Of a DNA stretch of 64,000 bases, positions 1 to 12,618 are shown piece after piece. Origin of the DNA: Mesostigma viride (taxonomy: Eukaryota > Streptophyta > Mesostigmatophyceae > Mesostigmatales > Mesostigmataceae); contig RPFO01000065.1 of NCBI GenBank assembly GCA_009746045.1, forward strand, positions 6,094,124 to 6,158,123, given 5' to 3'. The position numbers were made by a program, and so were the translations under genes. A model generated the notes under the pieces. It had not been told where the DNA came from. It saw nothing but the letters and a program-made list of their open reading frames with translations, and did not search any database. Numbering within the stretch: position 1 is the stretch's first letter; the number at the start of each line of letters is the position of its first letter.

Positions 1-384
1 AATCAAGAGGAGTAACCGTCGTTCCGTCCCACGCGAATGCCGACACGAAACCGAAAACCTCGAGTTTTGCGTGGGTCAGAACTGACTGACTGACTAACCA
101 CAGCGACTTGGCCGTACCGCTACACTTAGGGTCCGCACGACCAAGGTCGCCGGGCATTTTTCGGACCAGCCGACGGGGGAGGCCAGTTAAACGAATTGTA
201 ATCGGCAGTTACAGTTACCTTCTCTCAGCTGACCATTGGCCCTAGCAAACAGTAGAGGATACTATCACTAGGAAGTAATACTATAGGTTCTATATCTATA
301 GATCCATAGCACGTGGTTGCTCTTTCTCTCTCTCTTCTTCCTGGGGAGGTGATGCCTGCTGTGTAAGGTACCGGTACGAGCACC
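1..384 (+). other. Leader of the LTR retrotransposon, non-coding
   Basis: This stretch precedes the gag start codon at 385 and has no credible ORF on the + strand. It should be the untranslated leader between the primer-binding site and gag. No end of an LTR matching the 3' LTR (terminal sequence GGGACGTAACA) is seen, so the 5' LTR and primer-binding site are probably just outside the window. Confidence 0.5.
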
Positions 385-708
385 ATGCCAACACGGTACC
401 AAACAAGGAACGCCAGAGAGACAGAAGACGAGCTTAGGGAGAGAGATTCAGATAATAGAGAGATAGAACCGATAGACAACCACGAGCACGGTACAGAAGG
501 GCTAGAGGTACCACCACAAGTAGAGATAGGTACAGGTGAGGTCATGGAGAAACCTGTGGAAGGTTCCCTACGATCCAGACCTAGCTCCCCAGCGGATGGG
601 GACAATTTAGACGCCTTGATAAGGCAGGAAGAGGACAGAAGTGACCAAGAGATACTCCAGGGGGGCTCGCAGCAGCAGCAACAGCAGCAACAACAACAGC
701 AGCAGCAA

Positions 709-758
<50 letters not shown>

Positions 759-768
759 GCAACAACGG

Positions 769-806
<38 letters not shown>

Positions 807-2171
807 GCAACGACAGCAACAGCAGCAGCAGCAGCAACGACCGCAGCAGCAGCAGCAGCAACCACAGCAGCAGCATCCGCAACAACGGCAACCCCGGTTA
901 CAGCAACAACAACTCCAGACGAGACCACAATGGCCACCATCGGACCCTGAGCAGCAGGGGGACGAGCATGAAGATACCCTGCACTACCGCCATCAGCAGC
1001 CAGCCACCGGGCGGCCAACGCATCCTTGGGCAGGTCGGGGGCGGCCCCAGGGACCTCCACCGGGCCCCACACACCGGGGCAGACGCAGAGTGTCCTTCGG
1101 CAGCACGTCTCTGTTACCCACGGCGCTCTGGTATTCGGATGAGGAAGGGGAGATCCCAGGGGCAGATGGCGAGTTCGATGACCTGGAAGGGACTAACGAG
1201 GCGGACGAGGGAACTGTCACGCAGGGCCCGCCCGTTGGTACTCATAGACCACGGACCAGCCCAGGGGAGACCAGGAGCAGTGTCACCACCAGAGACGAGG
1301 AGACTCACACGCCAGTCCAGCGCCCGGCACCTCAACCGCAGCGCCCACGGGTGCTTGACCAAAGCGCGGTCCCTCGCCAGTGCCTGCTGGCAACCTCAGC
1401 TTCAGCAGGGTGGCCTTGGATGACCCGGGGTACGAACACCCCTCATCCGTCCAGGTGCGGCGGACTCATGGTACGCCGCCCAGATCCAGCTCTCTCCCCC
1501 GGTCGCAGCCCCCCGACCTCGGCGATATCCCCCACGTAGACGTCGGTGGGCCCGTCACCGCCGCGGTAAAGGCCCCACCGATGCCCAATTTCAAGAATGT
1601 ACCCAAGCTGCACGCGGACATGAAACCGCGCGAGGTAGAGGAATGGGGACGCATGTGGCGACGGCAGTATACCATCTGGCGCAACCATCACAACTGGCAG
1701 CTGGCCACCAGCGATCTGATTGATCTCGTGATTAACTCCTGTATGGACCCCTCGGTGATAAGCATCTTGAACTGTGAGAGCATCGCGTCCCAGTCATACC
1801 CGCAAACCTTGGCGGAACTGATGGACCGAGTGCGTCGCAAGCTGGTGCCCCCAGATGCTACACTCCACGAGCGGATGGCCTTCAGCAAGCTGCGCCAGGG
1901 GACCACCCCATATCGCGAGTTTCTGTCTAAGTTCGAGTCCAGCGCCGCCTACCTGGCTGACATGACCTGGTACGAGTACAAGAGCAGGTTCATCGAGGCA
2001 CTCTGCCCCGAGCTGCAGGACGAGGTATTCAAGCACTATGCTGATGTCCCTTGGGAAGAGTGGGACATCTTGAATATCCAGAGGTATCTCCTACAGGTGG
2101 CCGACGTAGTGGCTCGCGGGCGTGCCCCTCAGTGCGCCGTTTCTTCAGACCTGCTCCCCCGCGACGGGTGA
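385..2171 (+). pseudogene. Retrotransposon Gag with polyglutamine N-terminal region, frame-broken
   Basis: The ATG at 385 opens a 384-codon frame that is acidic at first, then strongly glutamine-rich (CAG/CAA codons about 670-876), then proline/arginine-rich. Around 1400-1540 the coding signal moves to another frame that runs to 2171. That second part has a typical retrotransposon Gag body: a KPREVEEW-like start near 1620, tryptophans and basic residues after it, and the LRQG...YREFLSKFE segment near 1890, which matches the retrotrans_gag family pattern. Gag packages the element RNA into particles. The split into two frames implies a small indel, so full-length Gag cannot be made from this copy unless translation frameshifts. 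The family call is firm; the exact indel position is not. Confidence 0.8.
670..876 (+). repeat. CAG/CAA repeat encoding polyglutamine in Gag
   Basis: Mixed CAG and CAA triplets with occasional CGA/CGG/CCG run for about 200 bp. In the gag frame they encode long runs of Gln broken by Arg and Pro. The same bases give poly-Ala, poly-Leu and poly-Ser in other frames, which explains the overlapping open frames on both strands here. Confidence 0.95.
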
Positions 2172-2761
2172 ATCAGATGTACTCCACTGATTTCGCCGGC
2201 GAGGAGGAGGACGAGTACCTCGACGACCCTGACGAGGGCTACACTGACCATGGCGTCAACGCGATCGACGCTAGCAAGGCGCGCTGCTTCATGTGCAGCG
2301 AGGTGGGGCACCTCAAGCGCGACTGCCCCAAGCTCCGGGGCAAGAACGCCAGTCGTGGGACAGGAGAAGGGACACCCAGTGTTCGTTTCTCCGGCCCGGC
2401 CTTCGGCAGCCGCCCCGACTCCTCCGGTCCTCGGGACCGACCCCGCAACGCGGGTGAGCGTGCGGCTCGCCTGCAGCACGCCAGACAGGTCCCGACGCAG
2501 TACCAGCAGCCGCGACCACCCGCGACCAGCTCTACCAAGGGTGTGTTGCGCGCGGTCAACGAGATTGAGGCGCGGCGACAGTCCTCCTCTTCCGGCCAAA
2601 CGCAGGCAGTGGCTGGCTACGAGTATGACGACGAGGAGGGGGCTGACGAAGAGGAGGAGGGGGGGAAGAGGGCGGGTGGTCGGGCGAGGCGGCCTCCCGT
2701 CCCACCGCTCCTCGGGAGTAGTAGCCCTGCCCATGGGCTTGGGTCCCGGGGTAGGGGATAG
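2172..2761 (+). pseudogene. Gag nucleocapsid segment with CCHC zinc knuckle
   Basis: In the frame running from 2051 to 2761 the segment 2285-2330 encodes CFMCSEVGHLKRDC, a perfect CX2CX4HX4C zinc knuckle of the retroviral nucleocapsid type that binds element RNA. It is preceded by an acidic stretch (EEEDEYLDDPDEGY) and followed by a Ser/Arg/Gly-rich and then Glu-rich region. It is out of frame with the Gag body upstream and with the protease downstream, so Gag and Pol are disconnected in this copy. Confidence 0.8.
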
Positions 2762-2769
2762 GGTAGAAA

Positions 2770-3373
2770 AATCAGATGGTAGCCCAGACGCGGAGTCAAC
2801 TAGAGTAGAGGTAGACGTCAATAACGTGGCCGCAGACGCGTCCACCCAACCGGCGGCGCGTGCATCTCAAGGAGATTCGCGGCATCTGTTTCTTTTCAGC
2901 GGAGGGTTACTGGTCCCTCCCACCGTCCTTGATCCGTATTTGAAGGAGAAAACGATCATGGACGTGAAGTTCCTGGTCGACACCGGCGCCTCCACGTCCT
3001 TCATCAACGAGGCCCTGGTGCGTCGGCTGGGCCTGGTACCCGACCTCACACCACGGCAGTATATGTCACCTACTCAGACGGTCGGCGACACCAATCGCCG
3101 GGCCTAGCAGACATCAAGGGTGTACTGCAGGGCACGCCGGTGGACCTGGTGGCGACTATTGCGCCGTTGGGCGCTGCCGACATCATCATTGGAGTGGACT
3201 GGCTGGACAAGCAGGATGTGGACATCAGTGTGCGCCGGCGGGTGTTTGGTTTCCGGATGGTTCATTCTGGTGCCCAGACAGCGAGTATAGGGCACAGGCC
3301 GCGGAGGTCCATAACATTACACACGAGCGCTCGGCGGACGGGCCCGACCAGCGTCCCAGATCCTGATGAGTAG
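2770..3373 (+). pseudogene. Retrotransposon aspartic protease, frame-broken
   Basis: The frame ending at 3107 encodes VKFLVDTGASTSFINEAL around 2965-3020. This contains the DTG catalytic motif followed by the hydrophobic Ser/Phe-Ile-Asn pattern of pepsin-like retroelement proteases. The partner segment ADIIIGVDWLDKQDVDI (about 3177-3227) is the flap/C-terminal ILG-x-DWL motif and lies in a different frame (3140-3373), so an indel separates the two halves. The enzyme would cleave the Gag-Pol polyprotein. Confidence 0.8.
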
Positions 3374-3462
3374 CAAGACGCTGGCGCGCCAGCTCCGGAA
3401 GGGCAAGGAGTACGCGATGTATCGCATAGACCTGGACAGCACTCAGGCTCTGCTTAACGAGA

Positions 3463-5886
3463 TTGGTGCCGGTTCACACCGGACGAGCTGGCGCGGTTCA
3501 ATGCCGTCCTGGAGAAGCGCACTGCCCTCTTCGCAGATCGCACCCCCCAGTTCCCTCCCAATCGATCGGTGTTACATCGTGTCCAGCTCCAGGAGGGTTC
3601 CGGGCCTACTGTGTCTCCCATGTACCGCATGGGCCCAGTCGAGCTGGTGGAGCTCAAGAAGATCCTCATTTCACTGCTCGACGCTGGGCTCATTGAACCC
3701 AGCAACAGCCCCTTCTCAGCGGGCGTGCTGCTCGTTCCCAAGCCAGGGGCAAGTGGCGTCTGGTGACTGATTACCGGAAGCTGAACGCCATCACCGTCAA
3801 GTCCCGGTATCCTCTACCGCGGATCGACGACATCTTCAACCGTGTCCAGGGGGCTACGTGTTTCACCGTCATCGACTGTGCGGACGGGTTTTGGCAGCTG
3901 CGCATCGCGCCAGAAGACTGCCACAAGACCGCGTTCGCTACGCCCTTCGGTCACTATCAGTTTCGGGTGGCGGCAATGGGGCTGTGTAATTCGCCTGCGT
4001 CCTTCCAGATGCTGATGAATGACATCCTCCGTCCGGTGATGGGCACAGCCCACTTGCCGCAGGTCTCCCAGGACCTGGCGGACCCGCAGAAGGGGGCGCG
4101 CCCGCCCTGGACCTACAAGCGCACGTGCGCGCTGGCGTATCTGGACGACATCCTGGTGTACTCCAAGACGTTCGAGGAGCACCTGGAGGATGTGGACGCC
4201 GTGCTGCAGATCATGGAGGATGAGCACCTTTCGGCGCGGAAGGCCAAGGTGCGCGCCGGTCGCTGCGTGCCGTTTCTGGGCCATACCCTGTCCGCGGACG
4301 GCATCGCGACCGACCCTGAGAAGATCGAGTCCGTCCAGCAATGGCCTGTCCCTACGGACGTGAAAGGGGTGCGCAGCTTCCTGGGATTGGCATCTTACTA
4401 CCGACGGTTCATCCCGCGGTTTGCCACCATCGCCGCCCCGATCAACGCTCTTCTCAAGAAGGGTACCCCGTTCCTTTGGGCTGAGCAGTGCCAACAGGCT
4501 TTCGAGGCGCTCAAGCGCCACCTCACCACAGCGCCAGTCCTTATCCTGCCGGACCCGGCCCTTCCTTTCGTCGTGGCTACGGACGCCAGCAAGGTGGCCA
4601 TCGGGGGTGTTCTCCTGCAGGACCACGGCAAGGGCCTTCAGCCCATCGAGTACATCTCACGAACGATGATTCCGGCGGAGCGGAATTATCCAGTGCATCA
4701 GCAGGAACTCCTGGCAGTCGTCTACAGCTGCCACACGTGGCGTCATCATCTCTTGGGGGCCCAGTTTTCGGTGGCCATCAGTGAGCAGGGGGATCTCGAC
4801 CCCCATCGCCTGGTGATCCACACGGACCACCGGCCGCTCACCCACCTCCTGGTGCAGCCCAACTTGACGCCCCGCCAGGCGCGGTGGATGGAGTACCTGT
4901 CACAGTTCGCGCCGTTCAAGATCCAATATGTCAAGGGCGCGGACAATGTGGTGCCCGACGCTCTCTCGCGACGGGCGGACTATTGGTTCTACGAGGACAT
5001 GGACGTGCTGCATACCACCTGTGTCCCAGTGGCCGCCCCGGGGACCGCCTACGGTGTGGAACCACGGTCTCCCCAGGCCCGCCACTTGTTTCATCTTGGG
5101 CACACCACCATGGATGACCTGTCACCCCTCCCGGAGGAGACGGTTCAACCAAGAGCCCACGAGGACGTGGACACCCCCGGGGAGGGGGAGGGGTCGCATG
5201 CGCGCGTGCCCCTTAGTCATGTGGTGCCGCCCCAGGGAATTTTTCAGCTTCAGCCGCTCGGCCCTCCCACAGTCTTCTCAGAATTCGTCAACCAGGCGGG
5301 TACGGATGCGGCAGAACCGGCTGCGGACGCGTTCACAGTCACGTCGGACTTGGAGATGCTGATCAGCCGTTTCACAATCACGGAGGAAGCAGCACTTGAA
5401 GCCATCCGGGCACATCCCCAGCAGATGGGGGCCTATCCTTGCAAGTTCCAGGAGGGGAAACTGTTCGTGAGTCCCCAGCCGGAGGAATGGCGGCTGTATG
5501 TTCCTGAGCTCTGTAGGGCTGCCTTGCTTCACGAGCTCCATGATTCTCTTCTGGGCGGACATCAGGGAAGTCACCGTCTCCTTCCCCGGGCACGTAAGCA
5601 CTTCTACTGGCCAGGGATGAAGGAGTATATCGAGACGTATGTGCGCCAGTGCCCCTCGTGTCAGATCATGAAGTCCAGGAACACGGGCTCTCAGGCCGTC
5701 CCTAAGACGCTGCCGGATCCTATGGGTCCTTGGGATTCTATCATGATGGACTTCATCGGCCCGTTCAAGAAGACGAAGAACGGCAACAGCATGGTCTTGG
5801 TGTTCGTGGACCGCCTGACGCGCATGTGTCACCTGGCCCGTGTCCGGTCGACCTCACAGCGGAGGAGTGCGCCAAGATATACCTGA
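3463..5886 (+). pseudogene. Pol: reverse transcriptase, RNase H and integrase N-terminus
   Basis: RT starts in broken frames at 3463-3766 (MYRMGPVELVELKK, then SPFSAGVLLVPKP) and continues in the long frame 3763-5886. Motifs in order are VTDYRKLNAIT, FTVIDCADGFWQL (first catalytic Asp), MGLCNSPASFQ and YLDDILVYS (catalytic YxDD), then the thumb and FLGLASYYRRFI. RNase H follows with ATDASKVAIGGVL, RNYPVHQQELLAV and HTDHRPL. The integrase zinc-binding region is seen as LHDSLLGGHQG...RQCPSCQ, and the core begins at MDFIGPF. An insertion of about 25 residues (near 4045-4125) separates the LMNDILRP block from YLDD, which is longer than in typical Ty3/gypsy RTs. The frame is lost near 5850 inside the integrase core. 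Confidence 0.9.
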
Positions 5887-6861
5887 CGCACGTGTTTCGG
5901 TTTCACGGGCTCAGCCGGCAGTTCATCTCTGACCGCGACAAGCTCTTCACGGCCAAATTCTGGCAGGAGTTCTTCGAGCAACTGGGCACCAAGGTGTCGC
6001 TGGGCACGGCCTACCACAGCTCGTCGTCGCACCTGGTGGAGCGGTTGAACCGCACGGTGCAAGAGACCATGCGACACTACACCGACACGGTGGGCAGCAA
6101 TTGGGAAGAACTTCTGGGCTTGGTGGAGTTTTCCCTGAACAATGCCCCCCAGGCCGCCCATGGGTTCACCCCCTTTTTCCTCAACTCCGGCCGACACCCT
6201 CTCACACCGCTCGACTTGCTTGGGAGCCACGAACTGGAGAGGATCAGGTCAAGCTGGATACCCTGCAAGGGGTTGAGCGGTTGCTGCAGCGGATGCACCA
6301 AGCGCATAACAGCGCGGTTCAGGGCTATCGCGCAGCGGCAGCGCGGTATCTGGAGAGGACAGCCGGCAAGCGGGATCCCGGACGCCGTCCATCGAGGTGG
6401 GCGATTGGGTCCTGGTTGAGGGCCCGCAGATCGGGCGATTTTCGCACAAGGTGGAGAAGGAGCTGAAGACTAAGCTCCGACCCATGTTCCTGGGACCCTA
6501 CAAGGTCCTCACCAAGTTCGATGATGTCATGTTCCAGGTGGACATTCCAGTGTCATGGAACCTCACGTCCAACCGTTTCCACCGTGACCAGCTCAAGTTG
6601 TATCACCAGAACACCATTCAGGGTAGGGTCAATCCCCCAGCCCCACTGGAGTTCAATCCGGATACGGGGGAACAGGAGGACGAGGTGGCCGCAATCGTGG
6701 GTCACCGGGATGTCAAACGGGGACGAGGGGTCCAGCGACAATATCGGGTGCGATGGCGATTCGCACAACACGAGTCTGAGGACTCCTGGCGCACCGTTAC
6801 CGAGTTAGCGGGGTGCGCCCGCTTACTAGAAGCATACAAGAAGACGCACCAGTTGCGTTAG
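5870..6861 (+). pseudogene. Pol: integrase core, GPY/F module and chromodomain, frame-broken
   Basis: Three overlapping frames carry the rest of the integrase. The 5730-6419 frame has FISDRDKLF (second catalytic Asp), then HLVERLNRT (catalytic Glu in the usual xxER position) and FSLNNAPQAAHGFTPFFL. The 6397-6861 frame has the GPY/F module LRPMFLGPYKVL and then a chromodomain-like segment (VAAIVGHRDVKRG, YRVRW, DSWRTVTEL, ending ARLLEAYKK). It stops at 6859-6861. The trio of acidic residues is present, but the protein is split by at least two indels. Placement of the chromodomain at the extreme C-terminus identifies the chromovirus branch. Confidence 0.85.
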
Positions 6862-6886
6862 CATACCACATCCGGTAGGGTGTAGG

Positions 6887-8326
6887 GTGAGGGTGGTGCG
6901 TGAGCCAGGTATTAGGTACGCGTCGACTAACGCCCTGACATCTTGTGTGTGGGTTGTGCAGGGGGACGCCGCGGAGGCGCTTCCCAGAGGCCAGACTCCA
7001 GTCGGCGCCGTGGAGGCTGCTGACGCAGGGTTCCGGGATGCAGATGGGGAGTCCAGTGAGGGGGATTTGGTCGACATGGACATACCCGACGATCCGGAGG
7101 TCCCAGAACCGGAAGTGGGGGCGAGGACGCAGATAGCTCGTGGAGAGCCTGCGGTCCGAAGGGATGCACCAGGGGCCGGGGGCTCGAGAGATGGTGGTGG
7201 ACAGACGGGGCCCTCCTCTAGTCGCGAGCGCCGGCAAGAAACCTCGTCAAGGTCTGGAGCACCGGACGCGCGTACGTTGGAGCTGGTAAAGGAGCTGCAC
7301 GAGGAGACGTTCAATCCCCGGGTGTTCTTGCGTGACTACGGTCGGGAGGGGGAAGCCCTGTTGGAACGACGACGGCGTCGCCGTAATCAAATGCCGTCGC
7401 ACCTCCGCGCTGATTCTATCATGGCGCGGGTCGGCCCTGTGCAGATGGAGACTTTTCGAGGGTTCGTGCGGCGCAACGCGAGGTTCCGGATCGAGACCCG
7501 CACGGCTGCGCGCAACGGCGTGGTGGTCGGGACCGACTGCAGGAAACACATGAGCGGGAATGTGCCTGTCACGGGTGCATGAACACGCTGGAAGCGGGTC
7601 TGGCATTCCCACGGCTCCTTCTCCTCTTACTTCCACCCCCAGTGCGGAAGCTGCTGGAATACCACTTCCCCCGGTATCTTCCGCCAGAGGGGGCGTTACG
7701 GGGGGAAAAATGCCTGCGAGAAGGGCAGTATTCGTTGCGGCAGGCTCTGGATCGCATCGTGGCGATGGATGATGAGGACCAGGATGATGGGAGTGAGGGG
7801 TATGACTCCGGTTCCGACGACGACCATCCTCCACACCCTCCCTCTCGCTCCCCTCCGCGGGATCCGCCTTCTCGGGGTTCCCAGGGGAGCGGCGGAAGAA
7901 GCCGTCCTGTGCCTCGCTATGAGGCGCCACCGCCGGCGACGGGCTGGGGGCGACCTTCAGGGCGCGAGACGCGGAGTCTTCCGAGGGCTACCGGATGGGG
8001 TGGGGGCAGCCAAGCCGCTCCTCGACGTGTTCCGGAGTGGCCGGCACGTCGTCGCTCGCCATCCCCGCCCTCCCGCTCGCGTTCCCACTCGGACTCCGGG
8101 ACTGATGTACGCCCCGCTCGCCAAGCGTCACCACCACCTCGCCGACCAGAGGATCGGCAATGGGAGCGCACGTGGGGGTCGGCGGTGGAGTTGGAGCGAG
8201 AGAATCGGCGACGGCGAACGGATCCGACAGAGACCGCGGTGGCCAGGGCCGAACGGCCGGCTAGAGAGGAGCCGATTGATGAGGTTCCCGCTAGCACCCC
8301 GCCCGATGCGGGCCAAGAAGAGCCTA
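6887..8326 (+). pseudogene. Post-pol ORF of the retrotransposon, segment 1
   Basis: An open frame follows the pol stop on the same strand, first to 7582 and then in another frame from about 7540 onward. I do not recognise a family. The first part is acidic (DLVDMDIPDDPEVPEPE) and ends with a basic RRRRRRNQMPSHLRAD stretch. Near 7540-7580 there is a Cys/His cluster (ECACHGC) spanning the frame change. The second part has a helical segment (LLEYHFPRYLPPEGALRG, LRQALDRIVAMDDED) and then a long Ser/Pro/Arg-rich, low-complexity region. It is cut by the TA-flanked transposon at 8325-8326 in the middle of an open frame, and the same frame resumes at 17943. No ATG is obvious at the very start, so expression by splicing or readthrough is possible. 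Confidence 0.6.
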
Positions 8327-8348
8327 CAGGGGCAGCTCACGTAGGTGG
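8327..8348 (+). repeat. Left terminal inverted repeat of the pogo/Tigger-type element
   Basis: Twenty-two bases identical to the reverse complement of 17919-17940, immediately inside a TA dinucleotide. Confidence 0.9.
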
Positions 8349-8579
8349 GACGCGAGTGGAACACTTTTCACCTAGGAGAGACACCAGGTTCAGGTACGTG
8401 GAACAGCCATGTTTCAGGTATTCAGGTAAGTGGGACAGGGTAGCTTTCAAAATTCAGTGTGGTGGGACAGTTACATGTTCAAAATTCAGGTCGGTGGGAC
8501 AGGCAAATTTTCAATTACAGGTAGGTGGGACACATGTTCATACACATACAAAACACAGGTTGGTGGGACATGTCCCACC
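8341..8579 (+). promoter_or_regulatory. Left subterminal cluster of GGTGGGACA motifs
   Basis: Copies of the core (G/A)GTGGGAC(A) occur at about 8343, 8429, 8461, 8493, 8523 and 8562, all in the same orientation. The last copy is followed at once by its reverse complement, making the 18-bp palindrome at 8562-8579. Subterminal motif arrays are known transposase-binding sites in several DNA transposons (for example Ac/Ds and CACTA). That function is inferred here. Confidence 0.6.
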
Positions 8580-9430
8580 GAGTTGTGTGGCATGGATGTG
8601 TAACACCTATAATGCGCTAGTTTCAGCTATATTGTCTGCACTCGTTTCAGTGCTATATAAACTGTGCCGGAAAGGTCACGGCAAGCCCTACCTAGCCTAT
8701 TCAAGGTGTGCCAGAAATACGGCAGGCGGGTGCGATTATTAATGACGCAACCCTAATACCTCCGTTTACAACATGATGGCCAGATATTAAAAACATGAAG
8801 GGCAGTTGGGCCCACAGGGAAAAGTCTACATCGCAACAAGGCACCATGCGACTCCGTAGTCAGCGATCACAAACGTTTGCTTCACCCTTTCCGTGCGCTT
8901 CTGCTCATGCTGTTTAGGGTACCTGCACATAAGAAACGTGCCAAGACACACAACCACACACCATAATAATGCATTACAAATGCGAAGTACAATGTTGGTG
9001 GTGGTGGTGGTGGTGGTTGTTGTGGTGGTGGTGGTGGCGGCGGCGGCGGCGGTACATGGTGGTGGTGGGGGTGGGGGTTGCGGTGGGGGTGGGGGTGTGG
9101 GGGTGTGGGGGTGTGGGGGGGTGCGTCCCTGTGTTGTGGTGCGTGTGCGTGTGACAGTGCATATGTACGTGTGATGTACACGTGATGTGTGATGGGTGAT
9201 GTGTGATGTGTGATGTGTGATGTGTGATGTGTGTGTGCTCATACGCCTACTAATATGTTGGCCCATTTGATCATGCCGACGTGACCTGTCGCATGTGTGC
9301 GGTAGACATGCATATGTACTGCATGCTACCTAGTCACACATGGCATGGGTTTGCAGAGTTACATACAGAGTGTACATTCTTGTCACATAAATGGTCCAGT
9401 ATATCTTGGAGCCAACCCATGCAACGATAC
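8580..9430. other. Non-coding left arm of the transposon with G-rich repeats
   Basis: No gene is seen. Positions about 8995-9125 are a (GGT)n/(GGGGGT)n tract. Positions 9170-9235 are repeats of GTGATGT. Open frames on both strands here are only translations of these repeats. Confidence 0.6.
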
Positions 9431-12400
9431 TTACTTGACCACCATGCGCCAGTGGTTGTCATACTTCTTTGCATACGGGTCCTGTGGGTCAGGGTTTCCG
9501 TAGTACGTCAGGCCGTCACCATACAAGGTGAAAACCTGGTATTTGGCCCAGTCCGCCGTTGTCAGCACCTCGGCATGCTTTGCCACTGTGCGCTGTGGCG
9601 GAAGCTCGAGAGGAGGGAGAGAAGGCTTGGACTTTTTCTTGGCTGGGCGGGTGGCCTGATCCGTTGGTGGTGGTGCTCCCGCGGCTGGGTTGCCGACCCC
9701 TGCTGCCCCCACCTGGTCGGCTGCCCCCCCCCTTCCCACCACGTCAGCTGCCTCACATCCGGCCTTGTCCCAGGTTGCCTTCACTGCTCCAGCCTTCTTG
9801 CTTGCCCCCGCCTTGTTGGGTGCCTTCACTGACCCCGCCTCGCCAATCCCCCCTTCCGCGACGCTTTCTTTTCGCGTGCCTCATCTTCATCCCTCTTGCG
9901 CCTCTCGTCCGCCAGCCTCATCTCAATCACTGCCTCCATAACTTCATCGCGCTTCGTCTTCTTCTTCTTCTTGCCTTGGGGGGAATTGCCTGGCACCCAG
10001 TCCTCTTCCTCCTCCGAGGAGATCTCCGGCAGCGGATCGCCGCGCTTCTGGGCAGCGTGCACCTGTTTGGCCTTGGCAACCACGCTCTTCTTGCGCCGGC
10101 TCTGCAGCTCCTGCGCATACTCCAACGCCTCGGACTCAGACCCCTTCTCTTCTTCCTCCTCAGAGGCTGGGCCGCTGGCCTTGGGAGCTTTGGATGCCCT
10201 CCCCTTGCCGCCACGTCGCGATCCTGCCGTGCCACCCGTGGCTGGCCGCTTACTCCCCTTGGGGTGTTTGCGGGGGGCACCCGTGGCAGTCGCGCGTTCC
10301 TTACGCTTGGCCGGAGCCTGTAAGTGTGGGCAAGTTGAAGGCAACCAACCAACAATTAATAAATGAGGGTCGACGGTTCGGCCAGAATTGCAACGGTGCT
10401 GCGGATACCTATGTGCATGTAGTTTATATGGTTGCTTGAGAGGTACATAGATGAGCCTGATGGTCAGTTTCTTTATAGCCAGCCAAGCATGCAAGAACAA
10501 TAACTATTATTAACTTAGATGATTACTAATGAAGTTTATTATTATTTGATAAGGAAGTACCATGCTATGTAATTCTTTTTATTGTTTTTAAAAATTATTA
10601 TAGTTATTACCTGGGCCGGCACTTGGGTAATAATATGACCCCCCCAACACAGGTGGACCTAACCTTGGACTTGGTACACAGCACTGCGTGCCACTCATTG
10701 TCCCAATGATGCGTGCAAAAATTATGGCGACAGCGCCCACTGTGTGACTACACATGACCCTAAGAACTCGTCAAAACTCAGGCTTCGACAGATATTACTT
10801 ACATTGCGTTTGAAAGACTTGCGCATCTTGGAGCGGCCCGCAGCACCCGGCTCAGGCTCGGGCTCAGGCTCAGGGGGCGGCGCTTCGGAGCTCAAAAACC
10901 ACTCATCGCTATCCATGTTGTGCCCCAGCTTGTGCGTGAAATCGTCGTGGGCATCTTGGCCGTCCCCGGCCACTGGCACAGCCTGTGCGTCGTCCAGGTT
11001 CACGAAGCAGGCCTTGTTGATCTGCATTCATATTTTACATTATTATGACAACAACAAAATACAAGTAGAGAGACTCATGTTACGGAATGGGGTCAGCTTG
11101 CTTGGGCGTAGTAATATAAAAGCATCTGTTGTTGGTGATCACAAAAGACCAACACCTGCACATAGCATTGTCACCAAATCGCCCTTCCGTGCTTTATACT
11201 GTCAATGAACCGCTATCGTGTCCCATAATAATGTGACTTGAAAGTGCTTACCAGCCTCTTGTCATACACGATCTTGCTCGCATCCATGCGTTTGAAGGTG
11301 AATCCCGGCATGCCCTGAGGCTTGATGTCGCTGTCCCCGTGGCCATTGGCTGTCACGAGGCAGCCTGTCTTCAAAAAAGAACTCCACAACACTTGCTGGT
11401 GCTCGACTTGATATTCTTTCCAGGCCTCCCCCAGCCATTGTGTCGTCAACACCCGCCGTGTCCTCGCACTCATCTTGAACCCGTCCGCACCAGTCCATCT
11501 ATGTCCCCCAATTGCATGCATGGATGGCAGCACCATACGTGGGGCAAAGGCAAACGAAAGAATGATGTAAGTACTGTGACAAGTACACAATAAAGGCGTG
11601 GTCATTCTACCTCATCAGTCGTAGCAAAATTAATGCACACACATGTGGAATTGAAAGGCAGGCCAGCCGGCGGGCATGCTGCAAAATCAAAGACATCCAC
11701 ATGGGGAAGGAAAAAACGTATGACCTCGGTCTAACTTAAGTAAACTCACGCTGCCATGTTGTCTCCCTCCTGCAGCCAGGCATCCTGCTTGCGGTAGGTG
11801 GCCTTCTTGACCTCATTCTGAACATGCAGGTCACCGGGCTGCCAGGCGTCCGTGAGCCCAGGTGGGCCCAGGACGACCCGGATGTTCAACTTCCAGAAAG
11901 CCGCGAGCACTTCCTTGTCGACGTGGGATGCAAGGTTATCGAGGAAGAGAAGAAACTGCGTGCCCTTGTTGCCCACCGCTTCCACGTAGGGCTTGATGGT
12001 GCACTCGATGATGTCCAACATGGTCGGTGTATCATTCCAAGCGTGAGCCTGCAAATGAGGCACAAGCATTACATGAAAGAAGTCATAAATCCAACACTAC
12101 CATGTTCCATTAGTTTACTACTACTTACAATTAATCACAATTGCATGTAATTGAGCTTAGAAAAGCACCAATAATCCCTACTAAGAGGTTGGGCACATGA
12201 CATTGCATTAATAGAGATAAATCAAATATATGCGGCTAGCTGGCAAGCTAACCTGCGGCAAGCCAGTCAGGCAAGATGTCTAAGAAACGCCAGCACAATG
12301 AATAGGAATTGTGAAGTGACAAGTGCAGTTAAGTGTGGCGTGCAGTGGACAAAGTGGTGACTACGCACTGTCAACCAAACAAACAATTAATTGAGCAATT

Positions 12401-12585
12401 AAACAAACAAACAAACAAACATACATACATACATACATACATACATACATACATACATACATACATACATACATACATACATACATACATACATACATAC
12501 ATACATACATACATACATACATACATACATACATACATACATACATACATACATACATACATACATACATACATACATACATACA

Positions 12586-12618
<33 letters not shown>

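Noticed and set aside
607..1072. Antisense poly-Leu and poly-Ala ORFs opposite gag
   Set aside because: They are the antisense frames of the CAG/CAA tract.
3814..5832. Antisense ORFs of up to 270 codons opposite pol
   Set aside because: They are shadows of a GC-rich coding region; the + strand carries all RT, RNase H and integrase motifs.
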